Positions 27,282 to 35,815 of a stretch of DNA of 42,980 bases are shown here, in pieces. The notes under the pieces are model-generated. The model worked only from the letters and a program-made list of their open reading frames with translations, did not search any database and was not told the origin of the DNA. The stretch covers positions 1 to 42,980 of the forward strand of contig CAINOV010000266.1 of NCBI GenBank assembly GCA_903851655.1, written 5' to 3'. Made by a program: the position numbers and the translations under genes. The first letter of the stretch is position 1; every line of letters begins with the position of its first letter. This DNA is from an uncultured Caulobacterales bacterium (GTDB taxonomy: Bacteria; Pseudomonadota; Alphaproteobacteria; Caulobacterales; Caulobacteraceae).

Positions 27282-27951
27282 GATCCAGGCGGGGATAGGT
27301 CAGCCGCAGCCGCAGCAGGTGGCCGTCAAAGCCCAGGGTCGTATCCCGCAGCACCTGGTAGCTCACCTTGTCGCCCCGCGCCCGCGCCGGCGGCGGGGGC
27401 TGCTGGATCAGGCCCGGATGGGTGGAAAACTCGCCCCAGGCGAGGGGCGAGACCGGGCGCCCCGCCGCGGGGGCCGGCTGCTCCGCCGGGCCGGTCGGGG
27501 TCACGGTCACGCCCGCGCTGCGGGTCCAGCGGTCGGACGCCGTCTCTCCGGCGTCCGCTCCCGTCCGGCGGAAGGGCGAGGTCGCGACATCCGTCACAGC
27601 CTGACCGCAGCGGGACGGGGCCGGTCCCGCCCCATCCGCCGGCAGGTCGCTCGAAGGGGCGTCCGGCGCGGCGCCCGGCAGCAGGATGCTCGCCCCCAAC
27701 CGGGGATCGGCGCTCAGCTCGCACAGGGCGGTCTCGAAGGCCTGCACCGGCCGGCGGGCGGGACCATCGCCGAGGCCCCGGGGGCGCAGCTCCTCCGGAT
27801 CGTTCCAGTCGAGGATGGAGAGGGCGCCTGGCGTGTCGATCCGCAGGCCCAGATCCCGGGCCGCCGGCGCCACCACCGCACCCACGGACTCCGGGCTCCC
27901 CGGCGCGGCGGCGAGGAAAAGGGCCAGCAGAAGGGGGGCGGACAGGGCCAT
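27274..27951 (-). CDS. Secreted hypothetical protein under a CtrA-like box
   Basis: A 225-residue protein I do not recognise. The start MALSAPLLLALFLAAAPGSPES is a clear signal peptide, so it is exported. The mature part is Pro/Ala/Gly-rich with a low-complexity middle and two short ordered regions: LGLRIDTPGALSILDWNDPE near the start and SYQVLRDTTLGFDGHLLRLR near the end. There are three Cys at most. It lies between gyrB (convergent) and rpmB (same strand, but with a terminator between), so it is its own unit. The ATG at 27951 has no clear ribosome site, and a CtrA-type box is centred 33 bp upstream; the message may be leaderless. Confidence 0.7.
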   Translation of the reverse strand: MALSAPLLLALFLAAAPGSPESVGAVVAPAARDLGLRIDTPGALSILDWNDPEELRPRGLGDGPARRPVQAFETALCELSADPRLGASILLPGAAPDAPSSDLPADGAGPAPSRCGQAVTDVATSPFRRTGADAGETASDRWTRSAGVTVTPTGPAEQPAPAAGRPVSPLAWGEFSTHPGLIQQPPPPARARGDKVSYQVLRDTTLGFDGHLLRLRLTYPRLDPP

Positions 27952-27976
27952 GACCGGGGACGTCCCGTCAACAGGG

Positions 27977-27991
27977 TTAATCTGTCCTTAA
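27977..27991 (-). promoter_or_regulatory. CtrA-type box upstream of the secreted protein
   Basis: TTAA (27977-27980), seven bases, TTAA (27988-27991), extended to GTTAA...TTAAC on the outside. This is the full CtrA recognition pattern TTAA-N7-TTAA(C) of alphaproteobacteria. It is the only exact match I noticed in an intergenic region of the window, and AATT-rich words are rare in this DNA. On the minus strand a TTGACG follows it. Confidence 0.6.
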
Positions 27992-28130
27992 CCATATGAC
28001 GACGGCTGGTTCCGGCAAGCGAATTTTTCACCCCAGCCGGGACGGGGCGCCCGTCCTGCGCGACTTCACGGGCGCTGACCGAACCGGGCTCGCCACGGCC
28101 AGCTGGCCTTCAGCGCACGGCGGACAAACG

Positions 28131-28159
28131 AAAACCCCGCCGTCGCGGGGACGGCGGGG
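28131..28159 (-). terminator. Intrinsic terminator of rpmB
   Basis: On the minus strand a perfect 10-bp GC stem (28135-28144 with 28150-28159, arms CCCCGCCGTC and its complement) with a 5-nt loop is followed by TTTT and then CGTTTG. It lies 28 bp downstream of the rpmB stop. Confidence 0.8.
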
Positions 28160-28187
28160 CCTCTGTCTCGTTCGCCGGAGCGGCGGA

Positions 28188-28487
28188 TCAGGCGGCGGCG
28201 GTTTCGCCGGCCAGCTTGGCCTTGACCTGGCGCTTGATCTTCAGGGCGCGGGGCGAGAGCACCTCGTCGCGGCTGTTGAGCAGCACCTGGTCCAGACCGC
28301 CGCGGAAGTCGATGGTCCGCAGGGCGGCATTGGTGATCTTCAGGGTGAAGGACTGGCCCAGGCTGTCCGAGGCCAGCGAGATGTCCTTCAGCGACGGCAG
28401 GAACCGGCGCTTGGTCTTGATGTTCGAGTGGCTCACATTGTGACCCACCATCGGACCTACGCCCGTAATTTCGCAACGACGCGACAT
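28188..28487 (-). CDS. rpmB: 50S ribosomal protein L28
   Basis: A 99-residue L28: MSRRCEITGVGPMVGHNVSH at the start, then NIKTKRRFLPSLKDISL, and the basic C-terminal LSPRALKIKRQVKAKLAGE. L28 is part of the large ribosomal subunit; this is the longer alphaproteobacterial form. The ATG at 28487 matches the family, and the frame beyond it to 28577 is upstream leader. It is a single-gene unit with its own promoter and terminator; rpmG is not adjacent. Confidence 0.96.
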   Translation of the reverse strand: MSRRCEITGVGPMVGHNVSHSNIKTKRRFLPSLKDISLASDSLGQSFTLKITNAALRTIDFRGGLDQVLLNSRDEVLSPRALKIKRQVKAKLAGETAAA

Positions 28488-28564
28488 GGTGCTGACCTTC
28501 AGCGCAGTGAAAGACAAAAGACGATGTGTCACGGCCCTGACCGGGTCCGCGCACGGGAGGCGGT

Positions 28565-28593
28565 GTGTTAGGGCCAAGGGGGGTGGGAGTCAA
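28565..28593 (-). promoter_or_regulatory. Promoter of rpmB
   Basis: On the minus strand: -35 TTGACT (28588-28593), 17-bp spacer, -10 TAACAC (28565-28570). The start of transcription would be near 28558, giving a leader of about 70 nt. The repeat cluster C begins 25 bp upstream of the -35. Confidence 0.65.
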
Positions 28594-28617
28594 GGGTGCG
28601 TGGTTCGTCCTGAGGGA

Positions 28618-28754
28618 GGTTCCCGGGTCTTCGCCCGGGAATGACAGCCTCGTTAACATATAAACCTCGTCATTCTCGGCCTTGAGCCGAGAACCTTGAT
28701 CCGGACGGCGCGCTTCATTCTGACGGAGGTTCCCGGGTCAAGCCCGGGAATGAC
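28618..28754. repeat. Palindromic repeat cluster C (three elements)
   Basis: Elements at 28618-28645 (+), 28669-28696 (-) and 28728-28754 (+). The second has a variant stem, CTCGGC paired with GCCGAG, so both sides changed together. The (-)/(+) spacer again begins TTGATCCGGA. This cluster differs from the other three in lying between divergent genes (rpmB and the aldehyde dehydrogenase), 25 bp upstream of the rpmB -35. The rest of the 423-bp rpmB-ALDH gap holds the rpmB promoter and an ALDH leader in which I see no clear promoter. Confidence 0.95.
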
Positions 28755-28910
28755 GGGCGACAGGGGGAACGCGCCCGCACCTCCCGCTCTGTTGATCGGC
28801 AAAACGCGCCAAGGCCCCTTCCGTCCTGAACGATGATCACTAAGATGCGCCCCAACGGTCCGGCCGCACCGCGCGGCCTCGCTCAAGGACCTGCCCCCCG
28901 GGAGGATGAC

Positions 28911-30335
28911 ATGCGTGACTATCTGAAATTCTACATCGACGGCGCGTGGGTGGATCCCGTCACGCCCAAGACCCTCGACGTGATCAACCCCGCCACCGAG
29001 GGCGTGGCCGGGCGCATCAGCCTGGGCGCCGCCGCCGACGTGGACAAGGCCGTCAAGGCCGCCCGCAAGGCCTTCGAGAGCTTCTCCCGCACCACCCGCG
29101 AAGAGCGGATCGAGCTGATGGAGCGCATCATCGAGGAGTACAAGAAGCGCTATGCCGACATGGCCGAGGCCATCACTGAGGAAATGGGCGCGCCGGGCTG
29201 GCTGAGCCAGCGGGCCCAGGCGGCCATGGGCGTCGGCCACATGCAGACCGCCATCGAGGTGCTGAAGAGCTACCCCTTCGAGGAACTGCGCGGCACGACC
29301 CTGATCGCTAAGGAGCCCATCGGCGTCTGCGGCTTCATCACCCCCTGGAACTGGCCGGTGAACCAGATCGCCACCAAGGTCGCCCCGGCGCTGGCCACCG
29401 GCTGCACCATGGTGCTGAAGCCGTCGGAAGTGGCGCCCTTCTCCGGCTATATCTGGACCGAGATCATGCATGCCGCCGGCGTGCCCGCCGGCGTGTTCAA
29501 CATGGTCAACGGCGACGGCCCGTCCGTCGGCGCTGCCATTTCCAGCCATCCGGGCGTGGACATGGTGTCCTTCACCGGCTCGACCCGCGCGGGAATCGAC
29601 GTGGCCACCAAGGCCGCCGCCACCGTCAAGCGCGTGCACCAGGAGCTCGGCGGCAAGTCGCCGAACATCATCCTCGAGAACGTGGACCTGGCCGCCGCCG
29701 TGAAGCGCGGGGTGCAGTCGGTGATGACCAATTCCGGCCAGTCCTGCAACGCGCCGACCCGCATGCTGGCCCCGGCCAAGAAGATGGACGAGGTCATCGC
29801 CTACGCCAAGGAGGCCGCGGAGGCCACCACGGTGGGCGATCCCAACGGCAACTCCCAGATGGGGCCGGTGGTCTCGGAAGTGCAGTGGAACAAGATCCAG
29901 ACCCTGATCCAGAAGGGCATCGACGAAGGCGCCACCCTGGTCGCCGGCGGCCCCGGCCGTCCGGAAGGCCTGGACAAGGGCTATTATGTGAAGCCCACCA
30001 TCTTCGCCAATGTGACCCCGGACATGAGCATCTCCCGGGAGGAGATCTTCGGCCCGGTGCTGTCGATCCTGCCCTATGAGACGGTGGACCAGGCCATCGC
30101 CATCGGCAACGACACCGAATACGGCCTCGCCGCCTATGTGCAGGGCGCCGACATCAAGGAAGTCCGCGAAGTGGCCTCGAAGATGCGGGCCGGTCAGGTG
30201 ATCCTGAACGGCGCGGGTCCGGACATGATGGCCCCCTTCGGCGGCTACAAGCAGTCCGGCAACGGGCGGGAGTGGGGCGACCACGCCTTCGCCGAATTCC
30301 TCGAGACCAAGGCGGTGATCGGCTACGGCGCCTGA
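28911..30335 (+). CDS. NAD(P)-dependent aldehyde dehydrogenase
   Basis: A 474-residue aldehyde dehydrogenase family enzyme oxidising an aldehyde to the acid with NAD(P). The catalytic Cys279 is in NSGQSCNAPTRML, the general base Glu245 in QELGGKSPN, the oxyanion Asn in FITPWNWP, and the cofactor loop in VSFTGSTRAG. The end PFGGYKQSGNGREWG is typical. The ATG at 28911 is preceded by a clear GGAGG site; the longer frame from 28833 is not needed. Substrate is unknown. It is followed by a good terminator, so it is a separate unit from phaA. Confidence 0.93.
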   Translation: MRDYLKFYIDGAWVDPVTPKTLDVINPATEGVAGRISLGAAADVDKAVKAARKAFESFSRTTREERIELMERIIEEYKKRYADMAEAITEEMGAPGWLSQRAQAAMGVGHMQTAIEVLKSYPFEELRGTTLIAKEPIGVCGFITPWNWPVNQIATKVAPALATGCTMVLKPSEVAPFSGYIWTEIMHAAGVPAGVFNMVNGDGPSVGAAISSHPGVDMVSFTGSTRAGIDVATKAAATVKRVHQELGGKSPNIILENVDLAAAVKRGVQSVMTNSGQSCNAPTRMLAPAKKMDEVIAYAKEAAEATTVGDPNGNSQMGPVVSEVQWNKIQTLIQKGIDEGATLVAGGPGRPEGLDKGYYVKPTIFANVTPDMSISREEIFGPVLSILPYETVDQAIAIGNDTEYGLAAYVQGADIKEVREVASKMRAGQVILNGAGPDMMAPFGGYKQSGNGREWGDHAFAEFLETKAVIGYGA

Positions 30336-30378
30336 TCCGGCGCCCGATCCGACGCACGGATTTCTGACGGACGACCTT

Positions 30379-30417
30379 GCGCCCTTCTTCGGAAACGGAG
30401 GAGGGCGCTTGCATTTT
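30379..30417 (+). terminator. Intrinsic terminator of the aldehyde dehydrogenase gene
   Basis: A 12-bp stem with two G-U pairs (30379-30390 with 30397-30408) and a GGAAAC loop is followed by the T-rich TTGCATTTT. It ends 44 bp after the ALDH stop. Confidence 0.75.
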
Positions 30418-30455
30418 GCCTCAGGGTGTTTTCACACTGCATCCGGGTGATGGCC

Positions 30456-30503
30456 GCACGGACCCGTGCCGCGTCAATGCACGCCTGACGCATCTGCGTC
30501 AGG
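30456..30503. promoter_or_regulatory. Two adjacent dyads upstream of phaA (candidate operators)
   Basis: Dyad 1: GCACGG-AC-CCGTGC (30456-30469). Dyad 2: CCTGACGCA-TC-TGCGTCAGG (30484-30503), a perfect 9-bp inverted repeat with a 2-bp centre. Centres are 31 bp apart, about three helical turns. The second ends 36 bp before the phaA ATG. The 2-bp centres fit DNA-binding dimers better than RNA hairpins. Confidence 0.5.
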
Positions 30504-30539
30504 GTAACGAAACGCCCGCAGCGGGAGCCGCGACCGAAC

Positions 30540-31718
30540 ATGAGCCAACACGACATCGTCATCGTCTCCGCCGCCCGGACTCCGGTCGGCTCGTTCAACG
30601 GCGCCCTGTCCGGCGTCGCGGCCAGCGAGCTCGGCTCCACGGCGATCCAGGCGGCCCTGGCCCGCGCGGGGATTTCCGCCGCGGACGTGGACGAGGTGAT
30701 CCTGGGCCAGGTGCTGCAGGCCGGCGCCGGCCAGGGCCCCGCCCGCCAGGCCGCGGTCAAGGCCGGCATTCCGGTGGAGAGCCCGGCCTGGAGCCTGAAC
30801 CAGCTGTGCGGCTCCGGCCTGCGCTCCGTCGCCCTCGCCTATCAGCAGATCGCGCAAGGGGACGCCAGGATCGTCGTCGCCGGGGGCCAGGAGAGCATGA
30901 GCGCCGCCCCCCACGCCGCGCACCTGCGCAACGGGACCAAGATGGGCGATCTCGGCCTGGTCGACACCATGATCAAGGACGGCCTGTGGGACGCCTTCCA
31001 CGGCTATCACATGGGCCAGACCGCGGAGAACATCGCCGCCCGCTGGCAGATCACCCGGGAGGACCAGGACCGCTTCGCCGTGGCCTCGCAGAACAAGGCC
31101 GAAGCGGCGCAGAAGGCCGGCCGCTTCAAGGACGAGATCGCGCCTGTCACCATCAAGGGCCGCAAGGGCGACGTGGTGGTGGACCAGGACGAGTACATCC
31201 GCCACGGGGCCACCTATGACAGCGTGTCCGGCCTGCGCCCGGCCTTCACCAAGGACGGCAGCGTCACCGCGGCGAACGCGTCGGGCCTGAACGACGGCGC
31301 CGCCGCCCTGGTGGTGATGAGCGCGGCGGAGGCCAAGGCCCGGGGCCTGACCCCCCTGGTGCGCATCGCCTCCTGGGCGAACGCGGGCGTGCCGCCCGAG
31401 ATCATGGGCACCGGCCCGATCCCGGCCATGCGCAAGGCCCTGGAAAAGGCCGGCTGGTCCGTGGCCGACCTGGATCTGGTGGAGTCCAATGAGGCCTTCG
31501 CCGCCCAGTCCCTCTGCGTGGTGCGCGAACTGGGCCTCGACCCGGCCAAGGTGAACGTGAACGGCGGCGCCATCGCCATCGGCCATCCCATCGGGGCCTC
31601 CGGCGCGCGGATCCTGACCACCCTGATCCACGAGATGATCAAGTCCGACGCGAAGAAGGGCGCCGCCACCCTGTGCGTCGGCGGCGGCATGGGCGTGGCC
31701 CTCTGCGTCGAGCGCTAG
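30540..31718 (+). CDS. phaA: Acetyl-CoA acetyltransferase (beta-ketothiolase)
   Basis: A 392-residue thiolase that condenses two acetyl-CoA to acetoacetyl-CoA, or runs in reverse in degradation. The nucleophile is Cys90 in [10 protein letters not shown], with His349 in [11 protein letters not shown] and Cys379 in [10 protein letters not shown]. These are each one residue off the Zoogloea enzyme numbering, the classical biosynthetic type. With phaB 66 bp downstream it forms the first two steps of polyhydroxybutyrate synthesis. The polymerase gene phaC is not in the window. GGGAG about 13 nt ahead of the ATG supports the start. Confidence 0.94.
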   Translation: MSQHDIVIVSAARTPVGSFNGALSGVAASELGSTAIQAALARAGISAADVDEVILGQVLQAGAGQGPARQAAVKAGIPVESPAWSLNQLCGSGLRSVALAYQQIAQGDARIVVAGGQESMSAAPHAAHLRNGTKMGDLGLVDTMIKDGLWDAFHGYHMGQTAENIAARWQITREDQDRFAVASQNKAEAAQKAGRFKDEIAPVTIKGRKGDVVVDQDEYIRHGATYDSVSGLRPAFTKDGSVTAANASGLNDGAAALVVMSAAEAKARGLTPLVRIASWANAGVPPEIMGTGPIPAMRKALEKAGWSVADLDLVESNEAFAAQSLCVVRELGLDPAKVNVNGGAIAIGHPIGASGARILTTLIHEMIKSDAKKGAATLCVGGGMGVALCVER

Positions 31719-31784
31719 ACCGCCCACCCAACTGACAAGAACCGTCAAGCGCCTGCGGGCCAGAAAAATCATAGGGAGACTGAG

Positions 31785-32513
31785 ATGACCGGACGTGTCG
31801 CACTGGTGACGGGCGGAACCCGTGGAATCGGCAAGGCCATCTCGGCGCGGCTCACCGCCGACGGCTACCGGGTCTGCGCCGGCTATGCGGGCAACGACGC
31901 CGCCGCCGCGGCCTGCGCCAAGGAGCTGGGGGTGGAGATCGTCAAGGGCAATGTCGGCGACTTCGACGACTGCGTCCGCGCCGTGAAGGAGGTGGAGGCC
32001 AAGCTCGGCCCCGTGGAGATCCTGGTGAACAACGCCGGCATCACCCGGGACGCCATGCTGCACAAGATGTCCAAGGAGCAGTGGAACGAGGTGATCTTCG
32101 TCAATCTGGCCTCGATCTTCAATCTCAGCCGACAGGTCATCGACGGCATGCGGGAGCGGGGCTTCGGCCGGATCATCAACATCAGCTCCATCAACGGCCA
32201 GAAGGGCCAGATGGGCCAGACCAACTACTCGGCGGCCAAGGCCGGCGTGATCGGCTTCACCAAGGCGCTCGCCCAGGAAACCGCCGCCAAGGGCATCACG
32301 GTCAACGCCGTGGCGCCCGGCTATATCGACACCGAGATGGTGGCCGCCGTGCCGGAAGCGGCGCTGGCCAAGATCATCGCCGGCATTCCGGTGGGACGCC
32401 TCGGCCATGCGGACGAGATCGCCGCCTGCGTCGCCTTCCTGGCCCGGGACGATTCCAGCTTCATCACCGGCGCCACCATCACCGCCAATGGCGGCCAGTA
32501 CTTCACCAGCTAG
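31785..32513 (+). CDS. phaB: Acetoacetyl-CoA reductase
   Basis: A 242-residue classical SDR, NADPH-dependent, reducing acetoacetyl-CoA to (R)-3-hydroxybutyryl-CoA for polyhydroxybutyrate. Motifs: cofactor loop VTGGTRGIGKAIS, VNNAGITRDAMLHKMS, the catalytic Ser in INISSINGQKGQMGQTNYS, Tyr148 and Lys152 in YSAAK, and VNAVAPGYIDTEMV. The ATDAML-type and GQMGQTNYSAAKAG strings are characteristic of PhaB. A strong AGGGAGA site precedes the ATG. The pair with phaA is cotranscribed. Confidence 0.93.
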   Translation: MTGRVALVTGGTRGIGKAISARLTADGYRVCAGYAGNDAAAAACAKELGVEIVKGNVGDFDDCVRAVKEVEAKLGPVEILVNNAGITRDAMLHKMSKEQWNEVIFVNLASIFNLSRQVIDGMRERGFGRIINISSINGQKGQMGQTNYSAAKAGVIGFTKALAQETAAKGITVNAVAPGYIDTEMVAAVPEAALAKIIAGIPVGRLGHADEIAACVAFLARDDSSFITGATITANGGQYFTS

Positions 32514-32605
32514 ATCGCCACAGCCCTCCGGGATTCGGTCGTGTCCTCAATCAATTGGCGCGTCCTCGCCCAAAATGCGCCCTGATCGCAGGTCAACTGC
32601 TGTTC

Positions 32606-33412
32606 ATGGGTAGTTGGGACGTCAGCCCGCGTCGCTCGCGGGTCACCGGTTGGCTGAGCCTGGCCGCTCCGGTCGCGCTTGTCGTGGCCGGTTGCGTCGG
32701 GGCGTCAGGCGTCGCGGCCCAGACTCCCAGCCTGAAGGACTTCCTGTTTCCCCACCGGCAGGAGTTCGCCGGCCTGAACCCCGGCCGCTATGTTCCCTCC
32801 GAGGGGGAGACCTTCTTCGTCGATCGGGGGGGCGTCGGCGCCCTTCTGCTGCGCTTTGGCGACAGTCCGGAGGTCTGGGTGCTGAAGCCTGTGGCCGGCC
32901 CCCGCGGGGACATCATCTACAAGGACGACGCTGGCGAGGAGGTGCTGCGCGCCACGCGGCTGGGGGGACTGACCCTGTTCACCTCCGAGCGTCCCGGCGG
33001 CGCGCCGGCGGCCTATGCCGGAGACGGCCCGACGCTGCGCCCGCAACCCGTCGCGGGCGCCAATGGCGTGTTCCAGACCTTTGTCCAGTCCAGCATCCGG
33101 GCCAGCCGGGCCGCCCAGCACCTGATCGTGTTCGAGGCGCCGGACCTGTCGCCCAAGGACACCACGGCCGCCTCCAGCGCCGTCCTGGCCGACGCCGCCA
33201 CCGTGACGGCGGAGGCCTTCACCCGTCTCGCCGGCCGCGGCCCGGTGGGGCGCACCGTGGTCAGCCACGTGGCGCGGGTGCAGTTCCAGACGGGTCGAGA
33301 GGCCCAGGCCAGGAATTCCGGGACCGTGGTGACCATCACCGTCAGCCCGGACAAGGGCTTCGCCGGCCGGCCCTCCTCGGCGCGGATCATCACCACCCTG
33401 ATGAAGAAGTAG
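32606..33412 (+). CDS. Exported DUF4908-like protein
   Basis: A 268-residue protein with a long signal sequence (GWLSLAAPVALVVAGC, then GASGVAAQ). VAGC could be a lipobox, with Cys lipidation, or cleavage could occur after GVAA. The mature part begins TPSLKDFLFPHRQEFAGLNP and has GRYVPSEGETFFVDR; this start resembles DUF4908, a family mostly reported in Caulobacter and relatives, named from memory. It has no known function. The frame is open far upstream but inside phaB; the ATG at 32606 begins the signal peptide. No convincing ribosome site. The 3' end is 18 bp from repeat cluster D. Confidence 0.75.
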   Translation: MGSWDVSPRRSRVTGWLSLAAPVALVVAGCVGASGVAAQTPSLKDFLFPHRQEFAGLNPGRYVPSEGETFFVDRGGVGALLLRFGDSPEVWVLKPVAGPRGDIIYKDDAGEEVLRATRLGGLTLFTSERPGGAPAAYAGDGPTLRPQPVAGANGVFQTFVQSSIRASRAAQHLIVFEAPDLSPKDTTAASSAVLADAATVTAEAFTRLAGRGPVGRTVVSHVARVQFQTGREAQARNSGTVVTITVSPDKGFAGRPSSARIITTLMKK

Positions 33413-33429
33413 CGCCTTCGCCGGTGGGA

Positions 33430-33514
33430 GGTTCCCGGCTCAAGGCCGGGAATGACGACTTGAAACATGTCTTCAATAAAACAGTCGTCATTCCCGGGCG
33501 AAGACCCGGGAACC
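33430..33514. repeat. Palindromic repeat cluster D (two elements)
   Basis: Elements at 33430-33456 (+) and 33487-33514 (-) with a 30-bp AT-rich spacer, the simplest (+)/(-) pair in the window. It starts 18 bp after the DUF4908-like stop and ends 23 bp before the stop of the convergent ferredoxin gene. Confidence 0.95.
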
Positions 33515-33536
33515 CCCGTCCGGACCGGCGAGTCCC

Positions 33537-33881
<345 letters not shown>

Positions 33882-35147
33882 TTAGGCCGCGACCTCCTTC
33901 ATTGATACCGACATATCTCTTAGTTTTTCCGGTGCAACCGGTTTTCTGTTCCCGACCAGCTGGCGACCGGCCATGAATTCCGGCGGCGCATTGACGGCCT
34001 CCACCGCCTGGACGCGATTGTCGGCGTCCAGATGGAACACGGCGAACTTCGCCTGGGCGGGATCGCCGCGGATCACCCGGGTGACGGCGTGATAGGGCAG
34101 GCCGGCGATCTGCAGCTTCAGATCATACTGGTCCGACCAGAACCACGGGGTCTCCGGCGCCGGCGCGGGGCGGCCGCAGAGATGGGCCGCCGCCTGTTTG
34201 GCCTGCTCCAGCGCATTGGGCACGCTCTCCAGCCGGCCGCTGAGGCCGTAGAGGGGCAGCGGCCGCTGGGTGCAGTCGCCGATGGCGTAGATTCCCGGGA
34301 CCGAGGTGCGGGCGGCCTCGTCCACCACGATGCCATGGTTGCAGGCGCAGCCCGCCAGCCGGGCGAGGCTCTCGTGCGGCAGGGCGCCGATGCCCACCAG
34401 GGCCGCGTCGCAGGGCAGGGTCCGCCCGTCCCCCAGCAGCACGCCGGTGACCCGGCCGTGGTCGCCGGCAAAGCCCAGCACCTGGGCGTTCACCTCGAAG
34501 CCCACGCCCTGGGCCGCGTGATACGCCTGGAAGAAGCCCGACAGCTCCGGACAGGCCACCCGGGCCAGCACCCGGGGCTCCCGCTCGATCACCACCGCCT
34601 CGGCGCCCAGGGCGCGGGCCGAGGCCGCGGCCTCGAGACCCACATAGCCGCCGCCGATCACCGCCAGCCGCTTGCCGGGGCCCAGCGCCCGCTTCAGCTG
34701 TTCCGCGTCCGCCGCCGTGCGGAGTTCCAGCACGCCGTCCAGTTCGGCTCCAGGCGCGGACAGCTTCCGCGCCGCGGCGCCCACGGCGAGGATCAGGTGA
34801 TCCCAGGCCACGGCCTCGCCGCTGTCCAGGGTGACCATCCGCGCGGCGACATTGATCCCCGCCACGCCCGTGGACAGCCGCAGCGTGATGGACTGCTCGG
34901 TGTAGAAACTGGGGGGACGCAGCGCCAGGCTGTCCCCGTCGGCCTCGCCCTTCAGCCAGGCCTTGGACAGGGGCGGCCGCTGGTAGGGGGGGAGCGGCTC
35001 CTCGCCGATCAGGGTGATGCGGCCGGTCCAGCCATACTGCCGCAGCAGCGCCGCAACGGTCCCGCCCGCATGGCCAGCGCCGACAATGACCACCCGGCCC
35101 GTCAGGTCCGGCGCGTCCGTCGACATCACTTCTGGATCGCCCGTCAC
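33882..35147 (-). CDS. FAD-dependent NAD(P)H-ferredoxin reductase
   Basis: A flavoprotein disulfide-reductase fold enzyme (421 residues from 35147) of the putidaredoxin/rubredoxin reductase type. FAD loop VVIVGAGHAGGTVAALLRQ, substrate-facing LPPYQRPPLSKAWLKGE, NAD loop LAVIGGGYVGLEAAASARAL, the second FAD motif VPGIYAIGDC, then the reductase C-terminal domain with WFWSDQYDLKLQIAGL, all as in the family. It passes electrons from NAD(P)H to the ferredoxin gene 24 bp downstream. Start: GTG at 35147 has AGGAGG 7 nt upstream; a second GTG at 35153 and an ATG at 35126 are also in frame but less well placed. Confidence 0.9.
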   Translation of the reverse strand: MTGDPEVMSTDAPDLTGRVVIVGAGHAGGTVAALLRQYGWTGRITLIGEEPLPPYQRPPLSKAWLKGEADGDSLALRPPSFYTEQSITLRLSTGVAGINVAARMVTLDSGEAVAWDHLILAVGAAARKLSAPGAELDGVLELRTAADAEQLKRALGPGKRLAVIGGGYVGLEAAASARALGAEAVVIEREPRVLARVACPELSGFFQAYHAAQGVGFEVNAQVLGFAGDHGRVTGVLLGDGRTLPCDAALVGIGALPHESLARLAGCACNHGIVVDEAARTSVPGIYAIGDCTQRPLPLYGLSGRLESVPNALEQAKQAAAHLCGRPAPAPETPWFWSDQYDLKLQIAGLPYHAVTRVIRGDPAQAKFAVFHLDADNRVQAVEAVNAPPEFMAGRQLVGNRKPVAPEKLRDMSVSMKEVAA

Positions 35148-35314
35148 GGACACCCCTCCTCCATCCCCGCCTCCGGTGGACCCGGAGAATTTATGACGCC
35201 AGCGTCACTTTCAATCAAGCGACATTGGCGCGCCAGTCTGAACGGGACCGGCGGACGCGATCCTTGATCTCGCGCACTTGCCTGCCGCGATAACCCATGG
35301 AAAAGCCTTCGTCC

Positions 35315-35815
35315 ATGAGCACCGGTCCGCAAACCCTGCATTGGCGCCTTCCAGACGCGGCCGCAACGGCGGCCCTGGCGCGGCGCCTGGGCGCGCGGCT
35401 GCGGCGGGGAGACGCAGTCCTGCTCAGCGGCCCCCTGGGCGCGGGCAAGTCGACCCTGGCCCGGGCCCTGATCCGCGCTCTGACCTCGCCGGACGAGGAG
35501 GTTCCCAGCCCGACCTTCACCCTGGTGCAGGCCTACGAGACGGCCAGCGGGCTGGAGCTGGCGCATTTCGACCTCTATCGCCTCGGTGATCCCGACGAGG
35601 TGGAGGAGCTCGGCCTGGACGAGGCCCTGGACGTGGGCGCGGTGCTGGTGGAATGGCCGGAACGGCTGGGGAACCGGCTGCCGCCGGACCGGCTGCGCTT
35701 GACGCTGGCGCCGGATGCGGAGCAGGTCGATGCAGAGGATGCGCCCCGCCGCGTCACCCTCGAAGGCCACGGAAGCTGGGCCGCGCGCATGGAAGGATTG
35801 GACCATGACGACTGA
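35315..35815 (+). CDS. tsaE: tRNA threonylcarbamoyladenosine biosynthesis ATPase TsaE
   Basis: TsaE is the ATPase of the TsaBDE complex that makes t6A at position 37 of ANN-decoding tRNAs. From the ATG at 35315 it has 166 residues: Walker A GPLGAGKSTLARALI, then VPSPTFTLVQAYE, LAHFDLYRLGDPDEVEELGLDE and the VLVEWPERLG strand. An ATG at 35297 adds six residues and has no better ribosome site. It overlaps the next gene by 11 bp. It is the first gene of a five-gene overlapping run ending in addA. Confidence 0.93.
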   Translation: MSTGPQTLHWRLPDAAATAALARRLGARLRRGDAVLLSGPLGAGKSTLARALIRALTSPDEEVPSPTFTLVQAYETASGLELAHFDLYRLGDPDEVEELGLDEALDVGAVLVEWPERLGNRLPPDRLRLTLAPDAEQVDAEDAPRRVTLEGHGSWAARMEGLDHDD

